64,000 bases of DNA from Methanotrichaceae archaeon (lineage in GTDB: Archaea; Halobacteriota; Methanosarcinia; Methanotrichales; Methanotrichaceae), in contig JAFGMR010000021.1 of the NCBI GenBank assembly GCA_016927425.1, positions 26,679 through 90,678 of the forward strand, written 5' to 3'. How positions within the stretch are numbered: position 1 is the first letter of the stretch; the number at the start of each line of letters is the position of its first letter. Below the pieces are notes generated by a model that saw only the letters and a program-made list of their open reading frames with translations, was not told where the DNA came from and did not search any database. The translations under genes were made by a program, and so were the position numbers. Shown here one piece after another: positions 27,188 through 39,400 of this stretch.

Positions 27188-27430
27188 GCAACTCCCCATT
27201 TTCTCCACTTCTGCCATCAATTTCATCCTTGTTTTACATAATTATGGGGAAATGAATCATCTCTTCAATAATTTTCTCCCATGTATCAATATTCTATCGC
27301 AACATTGATATGGAATGGAGATATGCTCAGCTTTCATATCGGCGGATGGGTGCAATAAATGGCGGTGCGATGGATGCATCTTCGCTCGTCGTATCCCTTT
27401 CGGCTGTGCCTCAATAATTATGCAAAGGCC
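27188..27430. other. Intergenic region before giant surface protein
   Basis: AT-rich, without a recognisable gene or strong structure. Only the promoter at its right end can be supported. Confidence 0.4.
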
Positions 27431-27439
27431 ATAAATATG
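27431..27439 (+). promoter_or_regulatory. Putative TATA box
   Basis: ATAAATATG. Transcription would start near 27460, giving a ~30-base leader with GGAGGG (27479-27484), six bases before ATG 27490. This supports 27490 over the upstream in-frame GTG at 27463. Confidence 0.5.
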
Positions 27440-27489
27440 CACTCTCCGCAAGGGATGTCACAGTGCCGCTTCGTGTATGGAGGGAGGGA

Positions 27490-30400
27490 ATGACCAAGAT
27501 TAGCATGTGCTTTGCGCTATATGTCTTCATTATCGTATCTTCTTTGATCCAGGTGTCCACGGCCGCCTCGTTCAGTTGTGTTTCTGGAGGTTCTGAGGGC
27601 TTCGTATCGATGGATGCCCACTACGACCTAAGCAATCCCACGGCGATGACGGAGAGCCTGGCAATTGGAAGGGGTGAGATCCTTTCGACCGGTCGGGTCG
27701 AGGGCCTTGGAGAGAATTCCATCGACAGGACGGCAGTGAATGGGCTCTCCGCTCTCGAAGGCAGCATATCGACCAATGGCGCTCTCGCCTCTTCTTCCAG
27801 CGTATATGCCTCGTCGAGGCGTCTCGGCTATGCTCAGGCCGTGAGCGCCCTTGGAATGGCAGAGGCGAGCGTGATCGGCGAGGACGAATCGGGCTGGGCG
27901 AGCCAGAGATCGGCTGTGCTACAAGGCGCTCTTGCCGCGTCTCAGGCGGTCTCGGTTGGTGAAGGCGGCGTTGCTTCATCCCAGTCCTACAGCTCTGCAG
28001 GATCGCTCTGTTATGCCACCGGCGAGGCGAGGGTGGGCAATGAGAGGGTCCGCACAACATCGGGGACGAATGGGCAAGGCATTATCGCAGGATCCATATC
28101 CTCTGCAGCACTCGATAGCGCAAGCGCTGCAGGTTCCTTCTTGGCAAGGGGCATCGACTCCAAGGTATACTCGGCTGCAGAGGCGATCTTCGACGAGAGT
28201 TCCTCATACTCCTACCTCTCCTCCAACCAATCGCTGAAGTCTAGCGCAACATCCATTGCCGGCGATGTTGTGCGATCGGACCAGTCCCTCGCGGCATCCG
28301 GCGATGTGCTCGTCTACGCAAGATCGTCCATCGGCGGTGAGGACGACGGCTTCCTCGCAGAGTCAAGCGAGGCCAATGGCGAAATATCTGCATATTCCGG
28401 AGCTGTCTCGTTCGATCTCGACGGCGATATCGTGGAGGACGTCTCGGCACTGGTGCCCACTCCCGGATCATGGATATGGGAGAGCTATGGAGGCATGCTC
28501 AAATCCAATCCCTTCGTCCTTCGCGACGCGGATGGGGGAAACCATGTATTCGTAAGGGGTGAAGACGATGGCCTCTGGGACCGCCGGGATGACGACTGGT
28601 ATGGATTCGGCGGCCGGATACTCTCGGACCCCTTCGCCCTTCTGGACGATCTGGGCAGGGTGCATGTCCTCGTGAGGGGCGAAGACGATGGCCTCTGGGA
28701 CTACGTCACAGGGATCTCCTGGATTCCGCTTGGCGGCAGCATCCTGGGGAACGCAGGGGCAGCGCTCGAACCCGATGGATCGCATCTGATGATAGTGGTT
28801 CGAGGAATCGACGATGGCGTCTGGCTAAACGAGCTCGATGCGATCAGCCTCGGTGGCGAGTGGTCGGCGCTCGGAGGGATGACGGAGTCCAGCCCGAGGG
28901 TCATATTCGACTCCGAAGGGGTCATGCATACCTTCGTTCGCGGACTGGATGGAGGCCTCTGGGACAACCAGGGAATCGCAAGCGTCGATGGCTACGATTT
29001 CGGCTGGGCTGGACTCGGCGGCTCCATCACCTCCGATGTCTGGCCCCTCGTCAATCCATTCAATCCCGATATGGTCTACTCCTACGTTCGAGCCTCCGAT
29101 GGCTCCCTCTGGGCCTACGAGCTCGATGTCACAACGGAAATCGGCCAATGGCATGGCCTTGGCGGGATGATATCAGGACCCGCGGGAGATAGCCTCTATC
29201 AGGGTAATCCAGTTGCCGTAGTCGACTCGGATGGCTTCAATCATGTCTTCGTCAGGGGAAGCGACGGCGGCTTGTGGGACAACGTGGACGAGCAGTGGTA
29301 CTCCCTTGGCGGCACGCTGTCGAGCGATCCGGGGGCTGCGAGGGACGCAGACGGCCGCATACGTGTAGCTGTTGCAGGGTCTGGCCTCTGGATCAACACC
29401 CTTGGCATAGACCAGCCCTCCACCGCCATTGTGGCACCTTTCGCAGGTGACTTCCAGACGATCCAGGCGGCGATAGACGCCATCGGGGATGGAGGCCTCG
29501 TCAAGGTTCTAAGCGGGACATACTTCGAGAACGTCGAGGCGAACAAGGCCCAGGATCTTCGAGGCGTGGATACCGGCGACGGCCGGCCTGTCGTCGACGC
29601 CTTCCAGAGGGGAAATGCGATCAACGTGACCGCAGATGGGTTAAGCCTCAACGGATTTGTGGCCACCAACGCCTCGTTGGCGGCCATATTCGCTACGTCT
29701 AACGGTAACAACATCACCGGAAACGATGCCTTCGCGAGCATGTTTGGCATACTGCTCGCCAATTCTGAGAACAATACGCTTAGAGATAACAACGCAAGCT
29801 TAAACCAGCTCTCCGGGATCGAGATATTCGGCTCCGACAACAACACAATCGAGGACAATCTGGCGCTGGCAAACGGCGCAAACGGCATAGAGGTCGTGGA
29901 TTCCACTGGATGTAATATTACTGGGAACACCGCCTCGGGGAATCAGGGCGCAGGGATAGGGGTCTGGGACTCGAACGAGAGCAGTATCGTCGAGAACGAG
30001 CTCTCCAGAAATGCTGGCCAGGGGCTCTTCCTCGAGAACTCATCGAACACGTCGATCCTTGTAAACGAGATTGTCGAAAACGGGTGGTGCGGCATCCTCT
30101 CTAGAAACTCATCCTATCTGAACATAAGCGAGAACAGCGTCTTGGATAACACCGGAAGCGGGATCGCTCTCGTGAACTCGTCGCAGAGCATCATTCACGG
30201 GAACAACGTGAGCAACAACACGTTAAACGGAATTGAGCTCTCTGATTCCGTTGAATGTAATATAAGGGGGAACGCCGTCTTAGAGAATCTGGGGGTAGGA
30301 ATAGGGGTCTGGGACTCGATTGGGAGTTTCATCGCCGAGAACAACATCTCCGCAAATGCTGGCCAGGGGCTCTATCTCAATAACTCTTCAGCCTCCTCGA

Positions 30401-33255
30401 TCCTCGAAAACGATATCGTCGAGAATGGCTGGTCAGGAATCGAGGTTAGGGACTCCTTCCAACTGAACATTAGCTGGAACTACGCCGTCGATAACGGCGG
30501 AAGCGGGATTGCGCTTGTAGGCTCATGGGGAGACATCTTCGAGAACAACGCAAGCGGCAATGCATTCAACGGATTTGAGCTCGTCGACTCCATTGGCTGT
30601 AACCTGACCGGAAACGCCGCTTTCGAGAACGAGGGCGCAGGGATCGGGATGTGGAACTCATTCGTCTGCCAGATCCTCAATAACGACCTCTCCAGAAATG
30701 CCGGTCCGGGCCTCTTCATGGAGGATGCAACGAACTCGACGATATCAGGAAACGAGATCTCCGAGAACGGCTGGTCCGGAATAGAGGCCCATAACTCCAC
30801 AGATCTTGTCATAAGGGAGAACAACGTCGTCTTCAACAACGGAAACGGGATCGATCTCGACCGATCGCCAAATAGCATTATCGTCGGGAACAACGCAAGC
30901 AACAACACCATAAACGGAATTGAGCTTGTCGACTCCGAGAGAGGCAACCTTTCCAGAAATGCCGTCATAGGGAATGAGGGAACAGGCATCGCGATATCGA
31001 ACTCGAGCAGAACGTTGATCGGCGAAAACGAGATTGAGTGGAATCTGCAAGACGGCCTATACGCCGAAGGCTCGGCTTTCCTCAGAATCGTGGATAACAT
31101 TGCATCGGACAACGGCTGGGGCGGGATGTACCTCCTCGACTCGAACGATAGCGTAATCGATGGCAATCTGATCAACAGAAACGGCGATGATGGGCTCTAC
31201 CTCGGCGGCTGTTATGACGCTATCATCCGCCGGAATGCAATGATAGACAATGCCGGGGCCGGCCTCAACCTCGACGGATCTCCGAATGCGACAGTCCTGA
31301 ACAACGGCATGTCCGGAAACGATGGAATGGGCGTAACTCTCTCGGAAGCGCATAACGCCACGATTCGGGATAACAACGTCACAGGCAACGACTGGAGAGG
31401 GATCTCTCTTAGCCGCTCGGACAACTGCACAATCGATAGCAACCATGTATACTCAAGCAATGGAAACGGCATCTTCATTTATAGATCGAATAACAGCACG
31501 ATACTCGGAAACGAGGTCTTATCGAGCATCTGGACCGGGATTGCGCTCTCCCTCTCCGGGAATGCAACCGTCAAGGAGAACAACGCAAGCGACAACGACG
31601 GAAATGGAATAAGCCTCTGGCAATCCAATGGGAGCAACGTAAGCTCAAACGAGATGCACCAAAACGACGGAGTTGGGCTCTTGCTTGATAGCACCTTCGA
31701 TGCGCAGATCTATGGAAATGATGCCAGCGGCAACTACCAGGGATTGAGGCTTATAGGCGATGATAACGTCCTCAGGGATAACAACTTCCAGGATAATACC
31801 TACAACTTCGGCGCCTACGGCAGAAATGATATCGATATCAGCAATACGGTAAATGGAAGGCCTATATACTACCTCGTAAACGCATCTGACGTAGCTCTCG
31901 ACGAGGCCTCCAACGCGGGAGTGATCTACTGCCTGGACTGCAACAACATCACCTTGAAGAACCTGACGACAAACGAGAACGAGTACGGAATATACCTCGA
32001 TAACACAAGCGACTCATGGATTGAGAACAACACGCTCTCCGACGACATATACGGCCTGTATCTCGCGGGCGCGAACAACTCGATCATGAACAACACGGCA
32101 TTTGATCATACCTATGGCCTCCATCTGGAGGGCGACAATAACACGATGAGGAATAACCTCCTATTCGATAACGACTACAACTTCGGAGGCTATGGCAATA
32201 ACGACATAGACCGGAGCAACACCGTCGACGGATTGAGCGTTTACTATATGGTTGGCGAGTCCAATATTATCATCGATAACGTAACCGATGTAGGCGTGGT
32301 CTACTGCCTGAATTGCGAGAACGTGACTGTGAGGAACCTGACGCTGAGCAAGAACGAGTACGGCATATGCCTGGAGAACACGAGCAGCTCAATTGTCGAG
32401 AACAATAGCGCTAACGTGAACTTCTATGGAATCCTGCTGAACGGCTCAAGGAACGTAACCGTCGAGGATAATGCCATCATCGAAAACCAGGATGGGATCT
32501 ACCTCGAGGAATCTTCAAATAACACCATAGCGCGCAACAACGCAAGCTCAAACGATGGATGCGGCATACATCTCGATCGATCGAACGCAAACGAGATCGC
32601 AGAGAACGTTCTCCTCAATAACACCGATGGAGTCACCCTCCAGGAGTCGCTGAACAACCTACTGACCTTCAACAATGTAAGCTTCAACAGCCGCTATGGA
32701 ATGCTGCTCAACCAGTCCGATTCAAACGAGATCGGACGAAATGTCGTAAGCTCCAATCTCCAGGGAGTAGGGCTCAACGGCTCCCACAACAACAGCATCT
32801 ACGAAAACATTGCATCCACCAACGCCGGATCTGGGATCTCGCTCAACTACTCGGACAACAACACCGTAAGGGAGAACGTCATGACCGCAAACTCCTACGG
32901 AGTATCATTATTGCAGGCCGACAACAACACGATCAAGAGAAACGAGATAGGCCAGAGCGAAGTGCTGGGGCTTCTCCTCCTCAGGTCCGATGGGGATCGG
33001 ATATATCTCAACGACTTCCTGAACAACAACAAGAGCTGTGAGATAACTGACTCGGATAGCAGCATGAACTCGACTCTGATCGGTTACAGATATGAGGGAT
33101 ATAACTTCAACGGCTATCTTGGGAACTACTGGAGCGGTTATAATGGCACAGATGGGAATGGCGATGGGATCGGCGATCAGCCATATGACCTGGATCCATC
33201 GAGCGACGACAATCCATTGATGAAGAAATCCCAGAACTACACAGAGATCGTCTGA
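27490..33255 (+). CDS. Giant secreted protein: seven-bladed PLL-like propeller plus beta-helix
   Basis: This 1921-residue protein has a signal peptide (CFALYVFIIVSSLIQVSTA). An N-terminal beta-rich Ser/Ala domain (~30-320) resembles that of the next gene. Seven repeats of ~45 residues follow (~324-640), each with a GG..SDP..DADG pattern and VRGxDgGLWD, like the PLL/tectonin-type lectin propellers. From ~650 a NosD/pectate-lyase-type beta-helix begins (TIQAAIDAIGDGGLVKVLSG) and runs for some 50 Asn-rich repeats to a typical NosD end (GYLGNYWSGYNGTDGNGDGIG). Sequons are extremely frequent. No C-terminal anchor is seen. Carbohydrate binding at the cell surface or sheath is inferred from both folds. 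Confidence 0.85.
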   Translation: MTKISMCFALYVFIIVSSLIQVSTAASFSCVSGGSEGFVSMDAHYDLSNPTAMTESLAIGRGEILSTGRVEGLGENSIDRTAVNGLSALEGSISTNGALASSSSVYASSRRLGYAQAVSALGMAEASVIGEDESGWASQRSAVLQGALAASQAVSVGEGGVASSQSYSSAGSLCYATGEARVGNERVRTTSGTNGQGIIAGSISSAALDSASAAGSFLARGIDSKVYSAAEAIFDESSSYSYLSSNQSLKSSATSIAGDVVRSDQSLAASGDVLVYARSSIGGEDDGFLAESSEANGEISAYSGAVSFDLDGDIVEDVSALVPTPGSWIWESYGGMLKSNPFVLRDADGGNHVFVRGEDDGLWDRRDDDWYGFGGRILSDPFALLDDLGRVHVLVRGEDDGLWDYVTGISWIPLGGSILGNAGAALEPDGSHLMIVVRGIDDGVWLNELDAISLGGEWSALGGMTESSPRVIFDSEGVMHTFVRGLDGGLWDNQGIASVDGYDFGWAGLGGSITSDVWPLVNPFNPDMVYSYVRASDGSLWAYELDVTTEIGQWHGLGGMISGPAGDSLYQGNPVAVVDSDGFNHVFVRGSDGGLWDNVDEQWYSLGGTLSSDPGAARDADGRIRVAVAGSGLWINTLGIDQPSTAIVAPFAGDFQTIQAAIDAIGDGGLVKVLSGTYFENVEANKAQDLRGVDTGDGRPVVDAFQRGNAINVTADGLSLNGFVATNASLAAIFATSNGNNITGNDAFASMFGILLANSENNTLRDNNASLNQLSGIEIFGSDNNTIEDNLALANGANGIEVVDSTGCNITGNTASGNQGAGIGVWDSNESSIVENELSRNAGQGLFLENSSNTSILVNEIVENGWCGILSRNSSYLNISENSVLDNTGSGIALVNSSQSIIHGNNVSNNTLNGIELSDSVECNIRGNAVLENLGVGIGVWDSIGSFIAENNISANAGQGLYLNNSSASSILENDIVENGWSGIEVRDSFQLNISWNYAVDNGGSGIALVGSWGDIFENNASGNAFNGFELVDSIGCNLTGNAAFENEGAGIGMWNSFVCQILNNDLSRNAGPGLFMEDATNSTISGNEISENGWSGIEAHNSTDLVIRENNVVFNNGNGIDLDRSPNSIIVGNNASNNTINGIELVDSERGNLSRNAVIGNEGTGIAISNSSRTLIGENEIEWNLQDGLYAEGSAFLRIVDNIASDNGWGGMYLLDSNDSVIDGNLINRNGDDGLYLGGCYDAIIRRNAMIDNAGAGLNLDGSPNATVLNNGMSGNDGMGVTLSEAHNATIRDNNVTGNDWRGISLSRSDNCTIDSNHVYSSNGNGIFIYRSNNSTILGNEVLSSIWTGIALSLSGNATVKENNASDNDGNGISLWQSNGSNVSSNEMHQNDGVGLLLDSTFDAQIYGNDASGNYQGLRLIGDDNVLRDNNFQDNTYNFGAYGRNDIDISNTVNGRPIYYLVNASDVALDEASNAGVIYCLDCNNITLKNLTTNENEYGIYLDNTSDSWIENNTLSDDIYGLYLAGANNSIMNNTAFDHTYGLHLEGDNNTMRNNLLFDNDYNFGGYGNNDIDRSNTVDGLSVYYMVGESNIIIDNVTDVGVVYCLNCENVTVRNLTLSKNEYGICLENTSSSIVENNSANVNFYGILLNGSRNVTVEDNAIIENQDGIYLEESSNNTIARNNASSNDGCGIHLDRSNANEIAENVLLNNTDGVTLQESLNNLLTFNNVSFNSRYGMLLNQSDSNEIGRNVVSSNLQGVGLNGSHNNSIYENIASTNAGSGISLNYSDNNTVRENVMTANSYGVSLLQADNNTIKRNEIGQSEVLGLLLLRSDGDRIYLNDFLNNNKSCEITDSDSSMNSTLIGYRYEGYNFNGYLGNYWSGYNGTDGNGDGIGDQPYDLDPSSDDNPLMKKSQNYTEIV

Positions 33256-33396
33256 TTTCAAATGCATATATCGCGCGATTCAATGCGGAGAGAGATATGA
33301 TACGTCCCAACGGAAGCGATCCCATTGGCATAGGCTCGGCCGACATGATGGGGGGGCCTGCTGCTACAGATCGGTCTTGGGACGTTCATATCACAT

Positions 33397-33408
33397 TTTA
33401 TATAATTT
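33397..33408 (+). promoter_or_regulatory. Putative TATA box for glycine-rich giant gene
   Basis: TTTATATAATTT in an AT-rich stretch of an otherwise GC-rich gap. A start near 33430 would leave a ~70-base leader with GGAGG (33486-33490) before ATG 33500. Confidence 0.45.
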
Positions 33409-33499
33409 ATTATACTATGGTGGCGCTGGATGGCTGCCCGGATCTCGGGCCGCCCAACCGGCTTCTCCCGAACTCAAGCGCCCATGGAGGCTGTATCTT

Positions 33500-36400
33500 A
33501 TGCTGAATAAAGCGTGGCTCTATATCTGTATCTTATGCGTTCTATCGATCTGTGAAACACAGGGAGTCGAGGTTGGCTTCTCGGTCTCCGATGGCGCTGA
33601 GTCAGTCGGCCTTTACACATCGTATACGGCTAGCGATTCCGTCTCGGTGAGCGAGGATGCGACAGGATCGTTCTATCGCCCCGGCATCTCCGACAGAAGG
33701 CAGGCATCCGGCAGCGGCGATCTTTTAGCAACCCAAGCGGTCTCCGGAAGCGGCGGATATACCATCATAAACGACGTGTATGCGATTCAGGCATCGATGC
33801 TGGCAGTCACAAGCTCGATTACGACTACACCTACAACGCTCTCATTGGCGCAGCAGGCCTTCGTCCGCGATGCAGATGCTGCGGGATTCGATGTTGCCGC
33901 AACAAGTGGGATTGAGAAAGTAGAGCAATCATCCTCGCTGCTGGGGGGATCCATGGCATCAACCCAGGGCCTTCAGCTGGGCTGGTATATTCGCGGCGAA
34001 CAGGATACTTTAATCGAGGGGTCCTACGGATGCTCAACTGCCCTCGCCCATGACGGATGGACGAACCTGGCCTCGGCCGCGCTTGGCATGACCGATGGCC
34101 GTCTGATGACCGAGATGGTGGCAATTGAAGAGACGCGCCCATACGACCCGAACCAGGATCCTGCAGTCGTTCTGAACGACTGGGCATTCGCATCCCAGGT
34201 ATCGACTGCATCCGGCGACCATATATGGGCAAGTACATCGGCCAGGGATCAGCTTGGAAACGCGGTCGAAACCAACCTTGACGGCACCAGGGGATTCTTC
34301 AGCACAGCCCAGGAGGCCGAGGCTGCCGCAGGTGCAAACCTCTATCAGCATTCCGAGATGGTCGTTGACGAAGGATCGACAGGATCGACCTCCATTGGAG
34401 TTGGAGGATATAACGCCCATATAAAGACCGACATGACAAGCGGTTGTATGACGACCGAACAATGGGCCTATGCAGATGCAAGCGCCCTTGTTCTCGAGAG
34501 ATCCGGCCTTGTTGGTGTTGAGAAGGGTTCGTCCGAATCGAGCACTGGCGATGCTGATGGCAACAGGATCGACGCCCTAACCCAGGCGACGATGGACGAC
34601 GGAAACTTCTGGATCAATCAGAGGGTGTGGTCCGACCCGACCGGCTCCGGCTCGAGGCGCTGGATCGATGCCGAAAGCGCGCTTACCGGATTATCCAAGA
34701 TAACCGCAGTGGATTCCGATGGAGATTCGGTCGAGGCTCAGGTCACGGGAACGATGGATCGAGGCCTGTTCTCGACTTCTCAGGAGGGAGCTGCAGCTGC
34801 CGGCAAGGCGACAGCTAAGCTAGAGGCAAGCGCAAGCGAGAGCCTCGAGGGAGAGGCCGGAATCGTTGCACGCGATGCTGACGGAAACAGCGTCGAGTCG
34901 AAGTTCTCAGCCGAGATGAACAAAGGCCTCTTCTCGAACTCGCTTGTAGGGGAGGCGGACGGAAGCGCCTCTGCAGCCCACCAGGGGCAGGCCGATAGCG
35001 CTACAACTGGATCGACGAGCGTATCGGTCGTAGACTCGGACGGAGACTCGGTAGATGCCGACGTCTCGGCTAAGATGGACGAAGGGCTATTCTCGACATA
35101 CCAGGAGGGAGATGCATCCGCTGGCAAGGCCACGGCCGAGCTCCAGGCAAACGGAACCGAGAGCCTCGAGGGCGAGGCGGGAATCGTTGCACGCGATGCT
35201 GACGGGAACGAGGCAGGGACCGAGTTCGACTCGATCATGGACGGGGGCCTCTTCTCGAATGTGATAGCAGGAGAGGCGGATGGATCTGCTGAGGTTGGGC
35301 ACTGGGCGTATGCCGAGAGGGCGACCTCAGGCGATGCAAGATCTTATGCGATATATGCAGATGGGAATGCAGAGACGATCCTTTCGGCGGACCAGTCCTT
35401 GGGCGAGTTCTCGATGACGATGGGAGGACGCGGCGAGGACGATGCATCGGGCCATGAGGCATCCGCCTACATGGTCGACCTGGTTGCATCGGGCGATGAG
35501 ATCGAGGCGGATTCAAAGGGGCAGAAAGCAGGCGAGGATAGCGATATCGAGACCGACCTATTCAAGAATACGGCTTTGGACGCAAACGTGAGCGGCGATA
35601 TATGGGCCGTTGCTGACGACGACGGAACCGAGGCCCATCAGGTGATCGAGGCTCGCGGGAGGATCGAGAGCCAGGTACGGTCGAGCCGCGGAGCGGTTGA
35701 TGCGGCGGACCTGAGCTATAACAGCGTAGGCGTTGACACGCACCTCCTCGCCGAGACCGATGCAAGCGGCCCGTACTCGGATCGGTGGACCATATTCTAT
35801 CTAGACAAGCAGGTCGGAACGGAGACCATCCAGTCGAGCATCGATGAAGCATACGACCATCCGACAAACTACGATACGATCGATATAGCGGCAGGCGTGT
35901 ATTACGAGAACGTAGTTGATGCGGACAAGTCTCTTCATTTCATAGGAGATGGATCCGATAAGACGATCGTCGACGGAAGTGCAGCAGGACGGGTCTTTGC
36001 CATAGGAACGCTCCGAGACGACATATTCGTCGACATGTTCGGGATGGGGATTCGAAACGGATACGTCAGGGGTGCCGATGGTACAGGCGCAGCCGGTGCT
36101 GATGGCGCCGGCGAGGATGCCTTCGGCGGCGGTATATGGAACGGAGCTGACCTCACACTGGCCGAGGTTAGCGTTACCGGAAACGCGGTCCGCGGAGGAG
36201 ACGGCTTCGGAGGCGATATCGCAGGTTTCGCGGGCGAGACGGTTACGGGCGGAGACGGCGTCGGCGGCCAAGCCATAGGCGGCGGAATTTACAGCCAGGG
36301 TTGCCTGACGCTTATTGAGACCATCGTCTCCGACAATCAAGCCGTCGGAGGAGACGGCTTCGGAGGAGATGCACGCGGCGGAGACGGAGCCGCGGGCATT

Positions 36401-39400
36401 GACAGCCACGTCGCTCCCGTCAACGGCGGCGGATCAGGCGGCGGCTTCGAGTATAAGAAGGCAGGCGACGGAAGCAATGGTGGAGCCGGAAGCGCGGGAA
36501 GCGCAGGCGGCGATGGAATAGGCGGAAAGGGAATCGGCGGACAAGGCCTAGGCGGCGGAGTCTATAGCGCAAATGGTGCTCTCAAGATATCGGACAGCCT
36601 GATCTCCGAGAACTCCGTAGAGGGAGGAGACGGCGTCGGCGGCCAGGGCATCGGCGGCGCAGGCGGCAATGGCGGCGCAGGTAGCGCAGGTGGCAACGGC
36701 GGAGATGCCAGTGTCTGGGGCATATTCTTCGGCATGGGCGTTGGCGGCGATGGCGGGGCGGGCGGCGCAGGCGCCGCAGGCCTAACCGGAGGCGACGGCA
36801 TCGGCGGAGAGGGCAGGGGCGGCCTTGCATGCGGAGGCGGCATATTCAGCGATGGAATCCTTCTCGAGATCGATTCCAGCCAGGTGCTCGAAAACGCCGC
36901 CGAAGGGGGCGACGCAACCGGAGGACGCGGCCAGGGCGGAATTGGCGGCGCAGGCGGCAATGGAAATGACGCTGGAGACGGCGGAGATGGAAAGGCAAGC
37001 CCGGCAGTCGGACTGTTCGTAAGCGCTGCCGTGGGCGAAGGAGGCGATGGCGGAGCCGGCGGTGCGGGTGGCGCGGGTGGTGCCGGAGGCGACGGCAGAG
37101 GCGGTGAAGCCGTTGGCGGCAACGTCGAGGGCGGAGGGATCTGCAGCCTTGATGATTCATTCCAGATGGACGGCACCACCATCTCAGGCAACGATGCCAC
37201 GGGCGGGGATGCCACGGGCGGAGCAGGCTTTGGCGGCATAGGCGGTGACGGCGGCGCCTCCGGAGATTCTGGCGATGGCGGGAAAGGGACCGCGCTTTCG
37301 ATCGGCTTTGGAATCGGTTTCATCAAGATCCCCGGAATCGGCATATCAGCAGGCATAGGCCTTGGAGGAGATGGAGGAACAGGCGGTGCCGGCGGTGCCG
37401 GTGGCAACGCCGGCGATGGGACAGGCGGGGCTGCAGACGGCGGAAACGTTCTTGGCGGCGGGCTATTCGTACAAGGCACCACTGAGATCGAAGGATCCAC
37501 CGTTTCCAGCAACGATGCAGCCGGAGGCAATGGCGTCGGCGGCCAAGCCATCGGCGGCATAGGAGGCGCGGGCAGCGCAGGTAGCGCAGGCGGATCGAGC
37601 GATGCTACTTCTACCTCGGTTGGAGCTGCGATCGGTGTGAGCCCCTTCTCATTCGGTGGAGGCCTGGCGCTCTCGATTGCCAATCCCGGCGATGGCGGTT
37701 CAGGCGCAGCTGGCGGTGCTGGTGGGGATGCAACAGGCGGTGCAGGATCTGGTGGAGCTGCCCTTGGAGGTGGCATATTCGGCATGGGCGATATGACGAT
37801 CTCGTCTTCCGAGATCGAGGGTAACCTGGCAGCCGGCGGATCCGGAACCGGAGGCCGGGCCGAGGGCGGCCAAGGCGGTGCAGGCGGTAATGGCAACGAC
37901 GGCGGCGAAGGCTCTACCGAAGCATTTGGAATCGGAATTGGGCTCGACGTTAAGAAGGCATACGGCGTAGGTATTGCTGGATCTGGCTGTTATGGAGGTG
38001 AAGGTGGTGCGGGCGGCGACGGTAGCGCTGGCGGCGACGCTGCCGGAGGTGCCGGCATCGGAGGCCAGGCGATAGGCGGAGGCCTCTACAGCGCTCAAAG
38101 CCTGACGGATGTTGGCTCCACGATCCAGGACAACCAGGCCATTGGAGGAGCAGGCATCGGAGGCTCTGCCCTTGGAGGCCTTGGCGGCAATGGCGGAGAC
38201 GGCGGAGATGGAGGAACCATCTCTAACGCCGAGTCCGGCGGAGGAGGCTTGGGACTCAGCCTCACAGGATCCCTCTCCGGTGTGATTGCCGACCTTCTGG
38301 AATGGTTCGGCGTTGACATGAAGAAGAATCCCAACAAGGATGGCGCAGTTGGCGCAGGAGTTGGCGTGGCGATAGGAGGATCCGCTGCTGGTGGTCACCA
38401 GGGAGGCGATGGGGGTTCCGCTGCTGGCGGAGCTGCCACCGGAGGCCAGGCTGTTGGAGGCGGAGTTTACGCGGTTGGATCCACGCTCTCTTTGAGCGGA
38501 AGCGAGATCCTAGGAAACGAGGCTATAGGCGGAGATGGTACCGGCGGAAGCGCCGAAGGTGGAGTAGGCGGAGACGGCGGCGCAGGCGGTGCGGGAGGCG
38601 ATGCAACCGGCAAGGGCGGCGGAGGCGGCGGATTAAACATCTCCACATCGGGTGCGGCGATATACGCTGACTGGCCCAACTGGATTCCAGGACTGCCGGA
38701 CGAGTCCACCCTTGGGATCGATGTATCGTTCCAAATCGGGGACGAGAACGCTTATGGTGCGGGCCTGGGCCTTGGCATCGGCGGAGATGGGAGCGATGGC
38801 GGCATTGGAGGCGAGGGCGGAAATGTCGAGGGCGGCAAGGGTTCTGGCGGAAGCGCCTACGGCGGCGGAATATACAGCCAGGTCAGCTCGACGACCATGC
38901 TCGAAGGAGGCTTTGTCAGCGAGAACCTGGCCCAGGGCGGAGCTGGAGAGGGTGGAAGCGCTCACGGTGGAACAGGTGGAATCGGTGGAGCTGGCGGTGA
39001 AGGCGGCACGGTCCTTGGCGCATGTGATGACGATGGCGTGAAGAAGAGCTTCGATCTTCCAAGCAGCATCAACCATATCGGCATCGACTTCGGAATAGAG
39101 AGCTTCATCAGCAGCATTCTCGGCATACCCATACCAAAGATAATTCCCGTCGACCTCTCCGTTGGATTTGGAATCAGGATTCCCACGGTCAGTGTTGGTG
39201 TTGCGGGAGGAAAGAGCATCGGCGTGGGAATTGGAATCGCAGGTGAGGGCGGAGATGGAGTCCGTGGCGGAGACGGTGGCTTTGCCCTTGGCGGCGAGGG
39301 AAGCGGAGGCGAGGCTCTCGGCGGCGGATTCTACTGCGCTGGGTCTTCGACTCTAAGCGAGATGAGCCTTCAGGATAACAAGGCGGCTGGCGGAGATGGA

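Noticed and set aside
30000..33000. Regular spacing that could suggest a CRISPR-like array
   Set aside because: It is coding periodicity of beta-helix repeats, not identical repeats with unique spacers.
36562..37896. Long minus-strand frame rich in Pro and Ala
   Set aside because: It is the antisense of GGC-rich repeats of the glycine-rich gene; no start context and no fold.
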